Source: Pseudomonas guariconensis (lineage in GTDB: Bacteria; Pseudomonadota; Gammaproteobacteria; Pseudomonadales; Pseudomonadaceae). From it: a stretch of 64,000 bases of DNA. The notes under the pieces were generated by a model. That model saw nothing but the letters and a program-made list of their open reading frames with translations. It ran no database searches and was not told the DNA's origin. Made by a program: the position numbers and the translations under genes. Of the stretch, positions 9,493 through 18,355 are shown piece after piece. The stretch lies in the NCBI RefSeq assembly GCF_900102675.1, contig NZ_FMYX01000011.1, positions 124,001 to 188,000 on the forward strand, written 5' to 3'. Position 1 is the first letter of the stretch. Every line of letters starts with the position of its first letter.

Positions 9493-10208
9493 CGTGATTT
9501 GCTCCTTTGGTTTTTAGGAAGTACCGCTTCACCCTGCTCTTTTAGTTATAGGGCGAGCTCTTTCTTGTTATGTCGGCGAAAATGTATATCACGCTGACTA
9601 TTCTTGGCGACACTGAAAAAACAACCTTTAGGGAACTTTTTCAACATGTCGCGTTTGGCTATTTCCATGTCGCAAATTACGCCCAGTTTCGGGGCGTATA
9701 ACGCCAGCGCTGTAACAATTCTGTAAACACACCTGGCTGGTGGAACAACCTGGGTATCCCTGCCGCTTTTTTTATTGTCTCGTGCACCGAGGTGCCTCGT
9801 GACTTGGTCGGATGGGGATGCAACAAGCGTGCTCAAAATCACGATTTGTTCATGAATTTTTCACAGTCCCTCTGGCAGGGATGGCAAAGGTCCATAAATA
9901 CGGGGCGAAAAGCGTCTGATGGTGTGCCAAATCGCGGCCACGCTCGTGGGCGAAAAGCTACCTTAAAAGTCAACGTGTTACCGAAAACTGTTAATCCGCG
10001 CACAAAGCAGTGGGGTGTGTTGCGCTGTCGGCTCCTTTTTGGTGCGAAAAGTAGCGCAGTGTTACCGGGTTGTGCGTACAAGTGTGCTGCTCGCCGAAAA
10101 AGACAGCCCTTGCGGTGGCATTTCATGCTGGCGCTGTTGAAGCAAGGTATCCTTCGCTCATCTCGCCCGCGCTCTGGCCGGGCCGTTTCGTCTTGAGGAG
10201 ATATTGCC
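9493..10208. other. Intergenic region between oprD and the HIT gene
   Basis: 716 bases with no gene I can support. It is divergent, so it must hold the oprD promoter (minus strand) and the HIT/slyX promoter (plus strand). Short frames here have no codon character or ribosome sites. The word GCGAAAAG occurs three times in the same orientation (9905, 9950, 10044), which may be chance. Confidence 0.6.
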
Positions 10209-10628
10209 GTGTTCGTTCTGGATTCGCGTTTGCAGCAGGATTCCCTGGTGTTGGGAGATTTTCCATTGAGTCGCTTGTTGCTGAGCAAGGATGCCAACTA
10301 CCCCTGGTTTATCCTGGTGCCGCGGCGCGCCGATATCAGCGAACTGTTTCAGTTGAACGAAGCCGACCAGCAGCAGCTCTGGAAGGAAACCACTTACCTG
10401 GCCGAGACACTCAAGGACAGCTTCGCTGCCGACAAGCTCAACGTCGCGACTTTGGGCAATGTGGTGAGCCAACTGCACATGCACGTGATCGTGCGCCGAC
10501 GCGACGACGCGGCCTGGCCCGCGCCAGTGTGGGGGCGGGTGCCTGCTACCGAGTACACCGCCGACCAGATCGACTCGATCCGTCAGCGTTTGCGGATGGT
10601 GTTGAACGATGACTTCCGGGAGGTTTAA
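10209..10628 (+). CDS. HIT-family nucleotide-binding protein
   Basis: A 139-residue histidine-triad protein, probably a nucleotide hydrolase or transferase of unknown substrate. The signature reads QLHMHVIVR: the first triad histidine is Gln, while the central, catalytic histidine and the third are kept. The N-terminal half carries the usual PWFILVPRR segment. The start is GTG at 10209, with GAGGAG a few bases upstream. The slyX start is 5 bases past its stop, so the two are an operon, as in other Pseudomonas. Confidence 0.93.
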   Translation: MFVLDSRLQQDSLVLGDFPLSRLLLSKDANYPWFILVPRRADISELFQLNEADQQQLWKETTYLAETLKDSFAADKLNVATLGNVVSQLHMHVIVRRRDDAAWPAPVWGRVPATEYTADQIDSIRQRLRMVLNDDFREV

Positions 10629-10632
10629 GGCT

Positions 10633-10839
10633 ATGTCGTTGGAATCCCGAGTCATCGAGCTGGAAAGCCGTCAGGCGTTTCAGGACGACACCATTCAGGC
10701 GCTGAATGATGTGCTGGTCGAGCAGGGGCGGGTGATCGAGCGCCTGCAGCTGCAGATGGCCGAATTGATCAAGCGTTACGAGGAAGTGGTGGGGCAGTAC
10801 GGTGGCGAGGGGGAGCAGGCGCCGCCGCCTCATTATTAA
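10633..10839 (+). CDS. slyX: SlyX family protein
   Basis: A 68-residue soluble coiled-coil protein: MSLESRVIELESRQAFQDD, then heptads up to QMAELIKRYEE and a Pro-rich tail. The molecular function of SlyX is not known. The start at 10633, not an upstream in-frame ATG inside the HIT gene, gives the normal family N-terminus. Confidence 0.93.
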   Translation: MSLESRVIELESRQAFQDDTIQALNDVLVEQGRVIERLQLQMAELIKRYEEVVGQYGGEGEQAPPPHY

Positions 10840-10847
10840 GGAGGGTG

Positions 10848-10880
10848 ACCCTGGCGCGGAGGGATCCGCTGCGCCAGGGT
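10848..10880. terminator. Hairpin between convergent slyX and the cold-shock gene
   Basis: Perfect 10-bp inverted repeat accctggcgc / gcgccagggt in the gap between two converging genes. There is no strong T-run, so it may be an intergenic hairpin rather than an efficient terminator. Confidence 0.5.
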
Positions 10881-10887
10881 CTGTCGG

Positions 10888-11481
10888 TCAGCGGCGGGAA
10901 ACCGCGACCACGTCTTCAGCCTGCAGACCTTTGTCGCGGTGCATCACCGAAAACTCAACGCGCTGGCCTTCGACCAGAACGCGGTGGCCCTCGCCACGGA
11001 TCGCGCGGAAATGCACGAAAATGTCGTCGCCCGAATCGCGGGAGATAAAGCCGAAGCCCTTGGAGGTGTTGAACCACTTCACCGTGCCGGTATCACGTTT
11101 GCCCGCATCTTGTGAGGTGCCTTGGTTGGCGCGTGGCTTCTTGAAGCTGCGGGCGAAGCCTGTGCCAAGGTGCAAGGCTACGGCCAGGGTGGCGCAGAGC
11201 AGGGCTGGCAGGTCGCCCAGTTCCGGGCGTGCCAGCAGGGTGATGGTCTGCAGGATCACCGCCAGCACCAACAAGGCGCACGCCAGCGATTGCAGTTGCT
11301 GGCGGGCGCCTTTGTAGTAGAGCGGCAGTGCAGGTGCCAACAGCAGGTTGAGCAGGCCGAGCAATGCCAGGTAGACGGCTTCAGGTTGCTCCAGGAACGG
11401 GGTTGCATCGGTTTTCAGGCTGGGTATGAGCGACAGCAGCAAAGCTGCTACGCCCGTCACCAGATGGACGATCTTGAACAT
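10888..11481 (-). CDS. Membrane-anchored cold-shock domain protein
   Basis: 197 residues. The first 110 form about four hydrophobic segments (ALLLSLIPSL, YLALLGLLNLLLAPALPLYY, LACALLVLAVILQTITLLA, LLCATLAVALHLGTG). After a basic linker there is a complete cold-shock domain from about residue 130, with RNP1-like KGFGFISRD and RNP2-like DIFVHFRAI. The CSD binds single-stranded RNA or DNA; here it would face the cytoplasm at the membrane. The role is unknown. Such fusions occur in Pseudomonas, but the usual Csp proteins are about 70 residues and soluble. Confidence 0.88.
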   Translation of the reverse strand: MFKIVHLVTGVAALLLSLIPSLKTDATPFLEQPEAVYLALLGLLNLLLAPALPLYYKGARQQLQSLACALLVLAVILQTITLLARPELGDLPALLCATLAVALHLGTGFARSFKKPRANQGTSQDAGKRDTGTVKWFNTSKGFGFISRDSGDDIFVHFRAIRGEGHRVLVEGQRVEFSVMHRDKGLQAEDVVAVSRR

Positions 11482-11747
11482 TTGAGTGGGCTCACATTGA
11501 TAAGGCCGATCACAGGAAGAGCTGGACGTGCGGTGCGCAGATACAAGGCGCGATCACGCAACTGGCCAGCCTATGCCCCCGGCAATGACTGTCCGCACGG
11601 GTGGCACGGTGCCTATTTAACAGCAAAGGCAGGGGGTTCTCAAACCGTGGGGCGACGGTTTGTCCTGTGTCACGGGCAGGAGCGGGAGGGTCTGATACAG
11701 TTTGGGGTGCCCGCTTGATGACCAAGCCTTATGGAAAGGGGAGCTTC

Positions 11748-12221
11748 ATGGCAATCGATATCGGTATCAATGAAGAAGATCGCAAGTCCATCGTCGATGG
11801 GCTTTCCCGCCTGTTGTCGGATACTTACGTGCTGTATCTGAAAACCCATAACTTTCACTGGAACGTCACCGGCCCTGCGTTCCGCACCCTGCACCTGATG
11901 TTCGAAGAGCAGTACAACGAGCTGGCCCTGGCGGTCGACTCGATCGCCGAGCGCATTCGGGCGTTGGGCTTCCCGGCGCCAGGTTCCTATGCCTTCTATG
12001 CGCGTCACTCGTCAATCAAGGAAGAAGAGGGCGTACCGCCTGCCGAAGAGATGATCCGCCAGCTCGTTCAGGGGCAGGAGGCGGTGGTGCGCACGGCGCG
12101 TAGCATCTTCCCGGTCGTCGACAAGGTCAGCGATGAGCCGACCGCCGACCTGCTGACCCAGCGCATGCAGATCCATGAAAAAACCGCCTGGATGCTGCGG
12201 GTATTGCTCGAGGAAAAGTGA
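11748..12221 (+). CDS. Dps-like ferritin (DNA starvation/stationary-phase protection)
   Basis: 157 residues of the Dps family, which stores iron with hydrogen peroxide as oxidant and can shield DNA. The ferroxidase-site signature THNFHWNVTG is near residue 35, and the second-helix FEEQYNELALAVDSIAERI supplies further iron ligands. No long basic N-terminal tail, so direct DNA binding is doubtful. The ATG at 11748 follows a GGGGAG ribosome site; the frame is open further upstream but without coding character. It is followed by a strong terminator. Confidence 0.93.
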   Translation: MAIDIGINEEDRKSIVDGLSRLLSDTYVLYLKTHNFHWNVTGPAFRTLHLMFEEQYNELALAVDSIAERIRALGFPAPGSYAFYARHSSIKEEEGVPPAEEMIRQLVQGQEAVVRTARSIFPVVDKVSDEPTADLLTQRMQIHEKTAWMLRVLLEEK

Positions 12222-12243
12222 TCGTTCGTTTGTAGGCTCCATC

Positions 12244-12273
12244 GACCCGACCCCGTCCAGGGTCGGGTCTTTC
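12244..12273 (+). terminator. Terminator after the Dps-like gene
   Basis: 10-bp stem gacccgaccc / gggtcgggtc followed by a short T-tract, 22 bases beyond the stop codon. Confidence 0.85.
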
Positions 12274-12473
12274 GTTTCGCCCGGAAGGTTTTGCCACTGC
12301 TTTGGAGGCCCTGACAGCGCTTTATTGATCTGCCCGGTCGTGCATGGGCGCGAGGGGATTTTTCCAGACAATGGAGTGGTGTGGTGGAAGTGATGCAACA
12401 AGGCAGGCGAGGCGCTTGCCAGGGAAAATGGCCGGGCAAGCAGTGCATTGACCCTTTTCGGGCAGATTTCGAC

Positions 12474-12710
12474 ATGATGCAGGTTCGGCCGGTCTCCCGG
12501 TCGGTCCGGCTCAATGGCTTTGCCACCTGCCTGCGGCTTGAGGTGGTCTACTGGCGTATTCTCGAACGCATCGCCCAGGCCAACCAATGCACGGTAAGCG
12601 CCGTGCTGTCCTACGTGGATCGGGAGGTCCACTTGCGTCACGGTGGGGTTCGCAACTTCAGTGGGCTGATTCGGGTGATCTGCGTGGCCTGGCTGCTCGA
12701 TCCGCCCTGA
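12474..12710 (+). CDS. Ribbon-helix-helix domain protein
   Basis: A small protein of about 78 residues. It shows SRSVRLNGFATCLRLEVVYW, then ILERIAQANQCTVSAVLS and a C-terminal LIRVICVAWLL, the layout of the RHH_4 family seen in many Pseudomonas and often mislabelled as sulfotransferase. It is probably a dimeric DNA-binding regulator with unknown target. The start is uncertain between two adjacent ATGs (12474, 12477) and upstream in-frame starts. Confidence 0.75.
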   Translation: MMQVRPVSRSVRLNGFATCLRLEVVYWRILERIAQANQCTVSAVLSYVDREVHLRHGGVRNFSGLIRVICVAWLLDPP

Positions 12711-12809
12711 GTACGCTGATCGCCGGGCGGGCTGCGCAGCTCTCCTTAACCATATATAATCCCGCTTTTTACTGCCCCGGCAGCGTTGTGGTTGACGAGA
12801 GACACCCCC

Positions 12810-13031
12810 ATGCCCCTTTATGACTATCAATGTGCGTCCTGCGATCACCGGATGGAGGTGTTGCAGAAGATCAGCGCCGCACCACTGACCGACTGCCCGG
12901 CGTGCCAGGCTCCAGCCCTAAAAAAGCTGCTGTCGGTACCCGGCTTCCGCCTGAGCGGCAACGGCTGGTACGAGACCGATTTCAAGACCGGGGCGAAGAA
13001 GAACCTGGCAGGCGGCGACAAGGCCGACTGA
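12810..13031 (+). CDS. FmdB-type zinc-ribbon protein
   Basis: 73 residues beginning MPLYDYQCASCDHRMEVLQK with two CxxC pairs (CASC, CPAC), the signature of the FmdB/CxxC_CXXC_SSSS zinc-ribbon family. The function is unknown, possibly regulatory. It is preceded by an AT-rich promoter-like stretch and followed at 95 bases by aspS; this pairing is usual in Pseudomonas. Confidence 0.9.
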   Translation: MPLYDYQCASCDHRMEVLQKISAAPLTDCPACQAPALKKLLSVPGFRLSGNGWYETDFKTGAKKNLAGGDKAD

Positions 13032-13125
13032 GTTGAATTGCAGTGACTGGGTCTTGCAGTATTAGCCCCTTGGGCGGCCAAGACCTCCACCGAATACACG
13101 AATCACGAGAAGCGAAACCACCATC

Positions 13126-14901
13126 ATGATGCGCAGCCATTATTGCGGCCAACTGAACGAGAGCCTGGACGGCCAGGAAGTCACCCTTTGCGGCTGGGTC
13201 CATCGTCGCCGCGACCACGGCGGGGTGATCTTCCTCGATATCCGTGACCGCGAAGGCATGGCCCAGGTCGTCTTCGACCCGGATCGCGCCGAGACTTTCG
13301 CCGCTGCCGACCGCGTGCGCAGCGAGTATGTCGTACAGATCACCGGCAAGGTGCGTCTGCGCCCGGCTGGCGCGGTCAACCCGAACATGGCGTCCGGCGG
13401 TATCGAAGTGCTGGGCTATGAGCTCAAGGTGCTCAACGAGGCGGAAACCCCACCCTTCCCGCTGAACGAATATTCTGATGTAGGCGAGGAAACCCGCCTG
13501 CGCTACCGCTTCATCGACCTGCGTCGCCCGGAAATGGCCGACAAGCTGCGTCTGCGCTCGCGCATCACCAGCAGCATCCGTCGCTACCTGGACGAGAACG
13601 GTTTCCTCGACGTCGAGACGCCGATCCTGACCCGCGCCACACCGGAAGGCGCGCGCGACTACTTGGTCCCGAGCCGTACCCACGCTGGCAGCTTCTTCGC
13701 CCTGCCGCAGTCGCCGCAGCTGTTCAAGCAGTTGCTGATGGTCGCCGGCTTCGATCGCTACTACCAGATCGCCAAGTGCTTCCGTGACGAGGACCTGCGT
13801 GCCGACCGTCAGCCGGAATTCACCCAGATCGACATCGAGACCAGCTTCCTCGACGAAGCCGAGATCATGGGCCTGACCGAAGGCATGATCCGCAAGCTGT
13901 TCAAGGAAGTCCTGGATCTGGAGTTCGGCGAATTCCCGCACATGACCTACGAAGAGGCCATGCGTCGCTACGGTTCCGACAAGCCTGACCTGCGTATTCC
14001 GCTGGAACTGGTCGATGTTGCCGACCAGCTCAAGGACGTGGACTTCAAGGTCTTTGCAGGCCCGGCCAACGATCCGAAGTGCCGCGTCACCGCTCTGCGT
14101 CTGCCGGGCGGGGCCAGCATGCCGCGCAGCCGCATCGACGAATACACCAAGTTCGTCGGCATCTACGGCGCCAAGGGCCTGGCCTACATCAAGGTCAACG
14201 AGCGCGCCAAGGGCGTCGAGGGCCTGCAGTCGCCGATCGTCAAGAACATCCCAGAGGCCAACCTGAACGTGATCCTTGATCGCGTGGGCGCCGTCGACGG
14301 TGACATCGTGTTCTTCGGCGCCGACAAGGCCAAGATCGTCAGCGAAGCCTTGGGCGCGCTGCGTATCCGCCTGGGCCACGACTTCGAGCTGCTGACCTGC
14401 GAGTGGGCACCGATGTGGGTCGTCGACTTCCCGATGTTCGAAGAAAACGACGATGGTAGCTTCAGCGCGTTGCACCACCCGTTCACCGCGCCCAAGTGCT
14501 CGCCTGAAGAGCTCGAGGCCAACCCGGGCGCTGCGCTGTCGCGTGCTTATGACATGGTGCTCAACGGCACTGAGCTCGGTGGCGGCTCGATCCGTATCCA
14601 CCGTAAGGAAATGCAACAGGCGGTCTTCCGTCTGCTGGGCATCGGTGCCGAAGAGCAGCAGGAGAAGTTCGGCTTCCTGCTCGACGCCCTGAAGTTCGGT
14701 GCGCCACCTCATGGTGGCCTGGCCTTCGGCCTGGACCGCCTGGTCATGCTGATGACCGGCGCCCAGTCGATCCGTGAAGTGATCGCGTTCCCGAAAACCC
14801 AGAGCGCCGCGTGCGTCATGACCCAGGCTCCAGGTCTGGTGGATGCCAAGGCCCTGCGCGAGCTGCACATCCGTCTGCGTGAGCAGACCAAGGTCGAGTA
14901 A
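13126..14901 (+). CDS. aspS: Aspartyl-tRNA synthetase
   Basis: 591 residues, bacterial-type class IIb enzyme. An N-terminal OB fold binds the anticodon (CGWVHRRRDHGGVIFLDIRD). It is followed by the catalytic core with motif 2 (FRDEDLRADRQPEFTQIDIE), the GAD insertion typical of bacterial AspRS around residues 280-420, and motif 3 (GLDRLVMLMTG). Pseudomonas AspRS is known to be non-discriminating, also charging tRNA-Asn for the GatCAB route; this is inferred for this copy. ATGATG at the start leaves a one-codon ambiguity. Two GC hairpins (14910-14934 and 14959-14981) separate it from yebC. Confidence 0.97.
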   Translation: MMRSHYCGQLNESLDGQEVTLCGWVHRRRDHGGVIFLDIRDREGMAQVVFDPDRAETFAAADRVRSEYVVQITGKVRLRPAGAVNPNMASGGIEVLGYELKVLNEAETPPFPLNEYSDVGEETRLRYRFIDLRRPEMADKLRLRSRITSSIRRYLDENGFLDVETPILTRATPEGARDYLVPSRTHAGSFFALPQSPQLFKQLLMVAGFDRYYQIAKCFRDEDLRADRQPEFTQIDIETSFLDEAEIMGLTEGMIRKLFKEVLDLEFGEFPHMTYEEAMRRYGSDKPDLRIPLELVDVADQLKDVDFKVFAGPANDPKCRVTALRLPGGASMPRSRIDEYTKFVGIYGAKGLAYIKVNERAKGVEGLQSPIVKNIPEANLNVILDRVGAVDGDIVFFGADKAKIVSEALGALRIRLGHDFELLTCEWAPMWVVDFPMFEENDDGSFSALHHPFTAPKCSPEELEANPGAALSRAYDMVLNGTELGGGSIRIHRKEMQQAVFRLLGIGAEEQQEKFGFLLDALKFGAPPHGGLAFGLDRLVMLMTGAQSIREVIAFPKTQSAACVMTQAPGLVDAKALRELHIRLREQTKVE

Positions 14902-15011
14902 TCGACCCAGGGCGCTTCCCTGGCGGAAGCGCCCACGCGCTTTGGCGCAGTTTTCTCGCGTTCCGCCCTTCGGGGCGGAACCTGTTTCTGTTTCAAGGAT
15001 TCGGAGTCGTT

Positions 15012-15758
15012 ATGGCTGGTCATTCCAAGTGGGCAAACATCAAGCACCGCAAAGAGCGCCAGGATGCCAAGAGAGGCAAGATCTTCACCAAGTGGATCCG
15101 CGAACTGACTGTCGCTGCCAAGCAGGGTGGGCCTGACCCGGCTTCCAACCCGCGTTTGCGCCTGGCCCTGGACAAGGCCCTGGGTGCCAACATGAGCCGC
15201 GACATTATCGACCGCGCCGTGGCGCGTGGTGCGGGCACCAACGAAAGCGACAACGTCGAAGAGCTGAGCTACGAAGGCTACGGTCCTGGTGGCGTGGCGA
15301 TCATGGTCGAGGCCATGACCGATAACCGCAACCGCACCGCAGCGGCTGTGCGTCATGCATTCACCAAGTGTGGCGGCAACCTCGGTACCGACGGCTCCGT
15401 CGCCTATCTGTTCGAGCGCAAGGGGCAGATCAGCTTTGCTCCGGGCCTGGACGAAGACACCCTCATGGAAGCCGCCATGGAAGCGGATGCCGACGATGTG
15501 GTCGCCAATGACGACGGCTCCTTCGATGTATTCACTTCGTTCAACAGCTTCTATGCCGTACGTAACGCCTTGGAAGAGGCCGGCTTCAAGGCCGCCGACG
15601 CCGAGATCGTGATGCAGCCGACCACCAGCGCCGAGCTGGATCAGGAGGGAGCGGAGAAAGTGCTCAAGCTGATCGACATGCTCGAAGATCTGGACGATGT
15701 GCAAAACGTCTACTCCAACGCCGAAATTTCCGACGAGATCATGGAGAAGCTCGGCTAA
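15012..15758 (+). CDS. yebC: YebC/TACO1-family protein
   Basis: 248 residues starting MAGHSKWANIKHRKERQDAK, the invariant YebC N-terminus. Family members act either as DNA-binding regulators or, as shown more recently, in easing ribosome stalling at proline runs. The location just before ruvC is conserved across many bacteria. Confidence 0.95.
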   Translation: MAGHSKWANIKHRKERQDAKRGKIFTKWIRELTVAAKQGGPDPASNPRLRLALDKALGANMSRDIIDRAVARGAGTNESDNVEELSYEGYGPGGVAIMVEAMTDNRNRTAAAVRHAFTKCGGNLGTDGSVAYLFERKGQISFAPGLDEDTLMEAAMEADADDVVANDDGSFDVFTSFNSFYAVRNALEEAGFKAADAEIVMQPTTSAELDQEGAEKVLKLIDMLEDLDDVQNVYSNAEISDEIMEKLG

Positions 15759-15814
15759 GGTGTTCGGGCGCCCCCTACCAGCTCTGTAAGCTTGTCAGCG
15801 CCTGTACGGGCTTT

Positions 15815-15905
15815 GTAGGTAAACCCGCTCTCACAGGCATGGCGCCGCAATCGAAACCGGTGCCATGTCTGTGGGGCGGGTTTGCCCGCGAAAGGGCCGA
15901 TGCAG
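15815..15905. repeat. Pair of REP-type palindromic elements
   Basis: The gap upstream of ruvC holds two copies, in opposite orientation, of a Pseudomonas REP-like core: gtaggtaaacccgctctcac (15815-15834) and, reversed, tgtggggcgggtttgcccgc (15870-15889) continuing gaaagggcc. Such extragenic palindromes are frequent in P. putida. Confidence 0.7.
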
Positions 15906-15939
15906 TTCGCAAACATGCCTCCTTTCAATGACAGGCCCT

Positions 15940-16464
15940 ATGACTCTGATTCTTGGTATCGACCCCGGTTCGCGCATCACAGGTTTCGGTGTGGTGCGTC
16001 AGACGGCTCGCGGCTGCGAGTACGTGGCGTCTGGTTGTATTCGCACAGGCAGTGGCGAATTGCACGAGCGGCTGCAGGTCGTGTTCCGTGGGGTGAGTGA
16101 GATCATCCGCCAGCACGGGCCGGTGACCATGGGCATCGAGCGGGTATTCATGGCGCGCAACGCCGATTCGGCTCTCAAGCTGGGGCAGGCTCGGGGCGCG
16201 GCGATCGTCGCGGCCGCCGAGGCGGGTCTTGAGATTGCCGAATACAGTGCCAGCCAGGTCAAGCAGGCCGTGGCCGGCACCGGTGGCGCCAACAAGGAAC
16301 AGGTGATGTTGATGGTCATGCACCTGTTGAAGTTGACGCAAAAGCCCCAGGTGGATGCCTCCGACGCCCTGGCCATCGCGCTGTGCCATGCTCACACTCG
16401 GTCCAGCCTCATCCCGCATGGATTGGCCACAGCCCGGCGACGCGGTGGACGCTTGCGTCTGTAG
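15940..16464 (+). CDS. ruvC: Holliday junction endonuclease RuvC
   Basis: 174 residues; resolves Holliday junctions with RuvAB. The first catalytic Asp lies in LILGIDPGSRITGFG, followed by Glu in MGIERVFMARN and the terminal acidic pair in DASDALAIALCHA. The start at 15940 gives the normal N-terminus. It is first of the ruvCAB cluster. Confidence 0.97.
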   Translation: MTLILGIDPGSRITGFGVVRQTARGCEYVASGCIRTGSGELHERLQVVFRGVSEIIRQHGPVTMGIERVFMARNADSALKLGQARGAAIVAAAEAGLEIAEYSASQVKQAVAGTGGANKEQVMLMVMHLLKLTQKPQVDASDALAIALCHAHTRSSLIPHGLATARRRGGRLRL

Positions 16465-16572
16465 CCGCTTCATGCGCTGATACATATTTTGTGTGGGGGG
16501 AACAGTCTCCCACTGCATTTGCTGATAGGGTGGACCGGTTTCTGGCCGGCACCCGAAGGAAAGGATCGGAAC

Positions 16573-17190
16573 GTGATTGGACGTTTGCGCGGCACTCTGG
16601 CGGAAAAACAGCCGCCGCACCTGATAGTCGATGTCAATGGCCTGGGCTATGAGCTGGAGGTGCCAATGACTACCTTGTACCGGTTGCCGAAAATCGGTGA
16701 GCCGGTCACGTTGCACACCCATCTGGTGGTGCGTGAGGATGCCCATCTGCTCTATGGCTTTGCCGAAAAGCGCGAGCGTGAACTGTTTCGCGAGCTCATC
16801 CGCCTCAATGGCGTTGGGCCGAAGCTCGCCCTGGCGCTGATGTCGGGCCTTGAAGTCGATGAGTTGGTGCGCTGTGTGCAGGCTCAGGACGCCTCGGCGC
16901 TGGTGCGTGTGCCCGGGGTGGGCAAGAAGACCGCCGAACGCCTGCTGGTGGAGCTCAAGGATCGCTTCAAAGCGTGGGAAACCTCTCCTGCAATGTTCAC
17001 CCTTGTCTCTGATGGCCCAATGCCCGTCAGCACTGCCTCCAATGCGGAGGCCGATGCGGTCAGCGCCCTGATTTCCCTGGGCTACAAGCCCCAGGAAGCC
17101 AGCAAGGCAGTCGCGGCCATCGAGGGCAAGAGCGGTCTGAGCAGCGAGGAGCTGATTCGCCGTAGCCTTAAAGGAATGATCGCCAAGTGA
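16573..17190 (+). CDS. ruvA: Holliday junction helicase subunit RuvA
   Basis: 205 residues; tetramer that binds the four-way junction and loads RuvB. The N-terminal OB fold (MIGRLRGTLAEKQPPHLIVD), two HhH motifs (RLNGVGPKLALALMSG and VRVPGVGKKTAERLLVELKD) and a C-terminal RuvB-binding three-helix domain are visible. It uses GTG at 16573 with GGAAAGGATCGG upstream. The stop overlaps the GTG of ruvB. Confidence 0.97.
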   Translation: MIGRLRGTLAEKQPPHLIVDVNGLGYELEVPMTTLYRLPKIGEPVTLHTHLVVREDAHLLYGFAEKRERELFRELIRLNGVGPKLALALMSGLEVDELVRCVQAQDASALVRVPGVGKKTAERLLVELKDRFKAWETSPAMFTLVSDGPMPVSTASNAEADAVSALISLGYKPQEASKAVAAIEGKSGLSSEELIRRSLKGMIAK

Positions 17191-18230
17191 TCGAAACTGA
17201 CCGACTGATCGCCGCCAATGGCCGCGATCGCGAAGAAATCCAGGATCGCGCTATCCGCCCTCTGAGCCTGGATGAGTACATCGGCCAGCCGGTGGTGCGC
17301 GAGCAGATGGCGTTGTTCATCCAGGCGGCGCGCGGTCGCAACGAATCCCTCGACCACACTTTGATTTTCGGCCCGCCGGGCCTGGGCAAGACCACCCTTG
17401 CCAACATCATCGCCCAGGAAATGGGCGTGTCGGTCAAGAGTACATCGGGGCCCATCCTCGAGCGTCCAGGTGACCTGGCCGCGATGTTGACCAACCTGGA
17501 GCCCCATGACGTGCTGTTCATCGACGAGATCCATCGGCTGTCGCCGGTCGTCGAGGAGGTGCTCTATCCAGCGATGGAGGACTTTCAGCTGGACATCATG
17601 ATCGGCGAGGGCCCGGCGGCGCGTTCGATCAAGCTCGATCTGCCACCGTTCACTCTGGTCGGCGCTACAACCCGTGCTGGCATGCTGACCAACCCGCTGC
17701 GCGACCGCTTCGGCATCGTCCAGCGCCTTGAGTTCTACAGCAACAAGGATCTGGCGACCATCGTCAGCCGCTCGGCCAACATCCTCGGGTTGTCCATCGA
17801 GGACCAGGGGGCCTACGAGATCGCCCGTCGTGCCCGCGGCACGCCGCGTATCGCCAACCGCTTGCTGCGACGCGTGCGCGATTATGCCGAGGTTCGTGGC
17901 AAAGGACAGATCACCAAGGCCGTGGCGGACATGGCACTGAACCTGCTGGATGTCGACGAGCGTGGCTTCGACCATTCCGATCGCCGTTTGCTGTTGACCA
18001 TGATCGAGAAGTTCGACGGTGGTCCAGTGGGGGTCGACAACCTGGCCGCTGCGATCAGCGAGGAGCGTCACACCATCGAGGACGTGCTCGAGCCGTACCT
18101 GATCCAGCAGGGTTACATCATGCGCACGCCGCGCGGGCGGGTGGTCACTCGGCATGCCTACTTGCATTTTGGCCTGAACATTCCAGGGCGCTTCGCCGAA
18201 GGCGGAGAGTTCTCCGATCCCGATGAATGA
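17187..18230 (+). CDS. ruvB: Holliday junction helicase motor RuvB
   Basis: 347-residue AAA+ ATPase driving branch migration. Walker A FGPPGLGKTTLANI and Walker B DVLFIDEIHRL are present, followed by sensor 1 VGATTRAGML and the C-terminal winged helix (YIMRTPRGRVVTRHAY). The GTG start at 17187 overlaps the ruvA stop by three bases (GTGA), indicating coupled translation. Confidence 0.97.
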   Translation: MIETDRLIAANGRDREEIQDRAIRPLSLDEYIGQPVVREQMALFIQAARGRNESLDHTLIFGPPGLGKTTLANIIAQEMGVSVKSTSGPILERPGDLAAMLTNLEPHDVLFIDEIHRLSPVVEEVLYPAMEDFQLDIMIGEGPAARSIKLDLPPFTLVGATTRAGMLTNPLRDRFGIVQRLEFYSNKDLATIVSRSANILGLSIEDQGAYEIARRARGTPRIANRLLRRVRDYAEVRGKGQITKAVADMALNLLDVDERGFDHSDRRLLLTMIEKFDGGPVGVDNLAAAISEERHTIEDVLEPYLIQQGYIMRTPRGRVVTRHAYLHFGLNIPGRFAEGGEFSDPDE

Positions 18231-18355
18231 CAGATCGAATCATGGTTTTCGTGGTCCTACCGCTGGCACGCGCTTGGCGCACTGGCAATAAGACATTATC
18301 CATGCAAAAACAGTTGCCGGGGCGGATTGGCAAGCTGAGGAGTAAGCACTAGAGT

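Noticed and set aside
9546..9842. 98-codon frame upstream of oprD
   Set aside because: No ribosome site, odd composition and no recognisable domain; lies in the promoter region.
12982..14868. 628-codon open frame antisense to aspS
   Set aside because: It is a shadow of the high-GC aspS frame; no ribosome site or known family, and aspS is certain.
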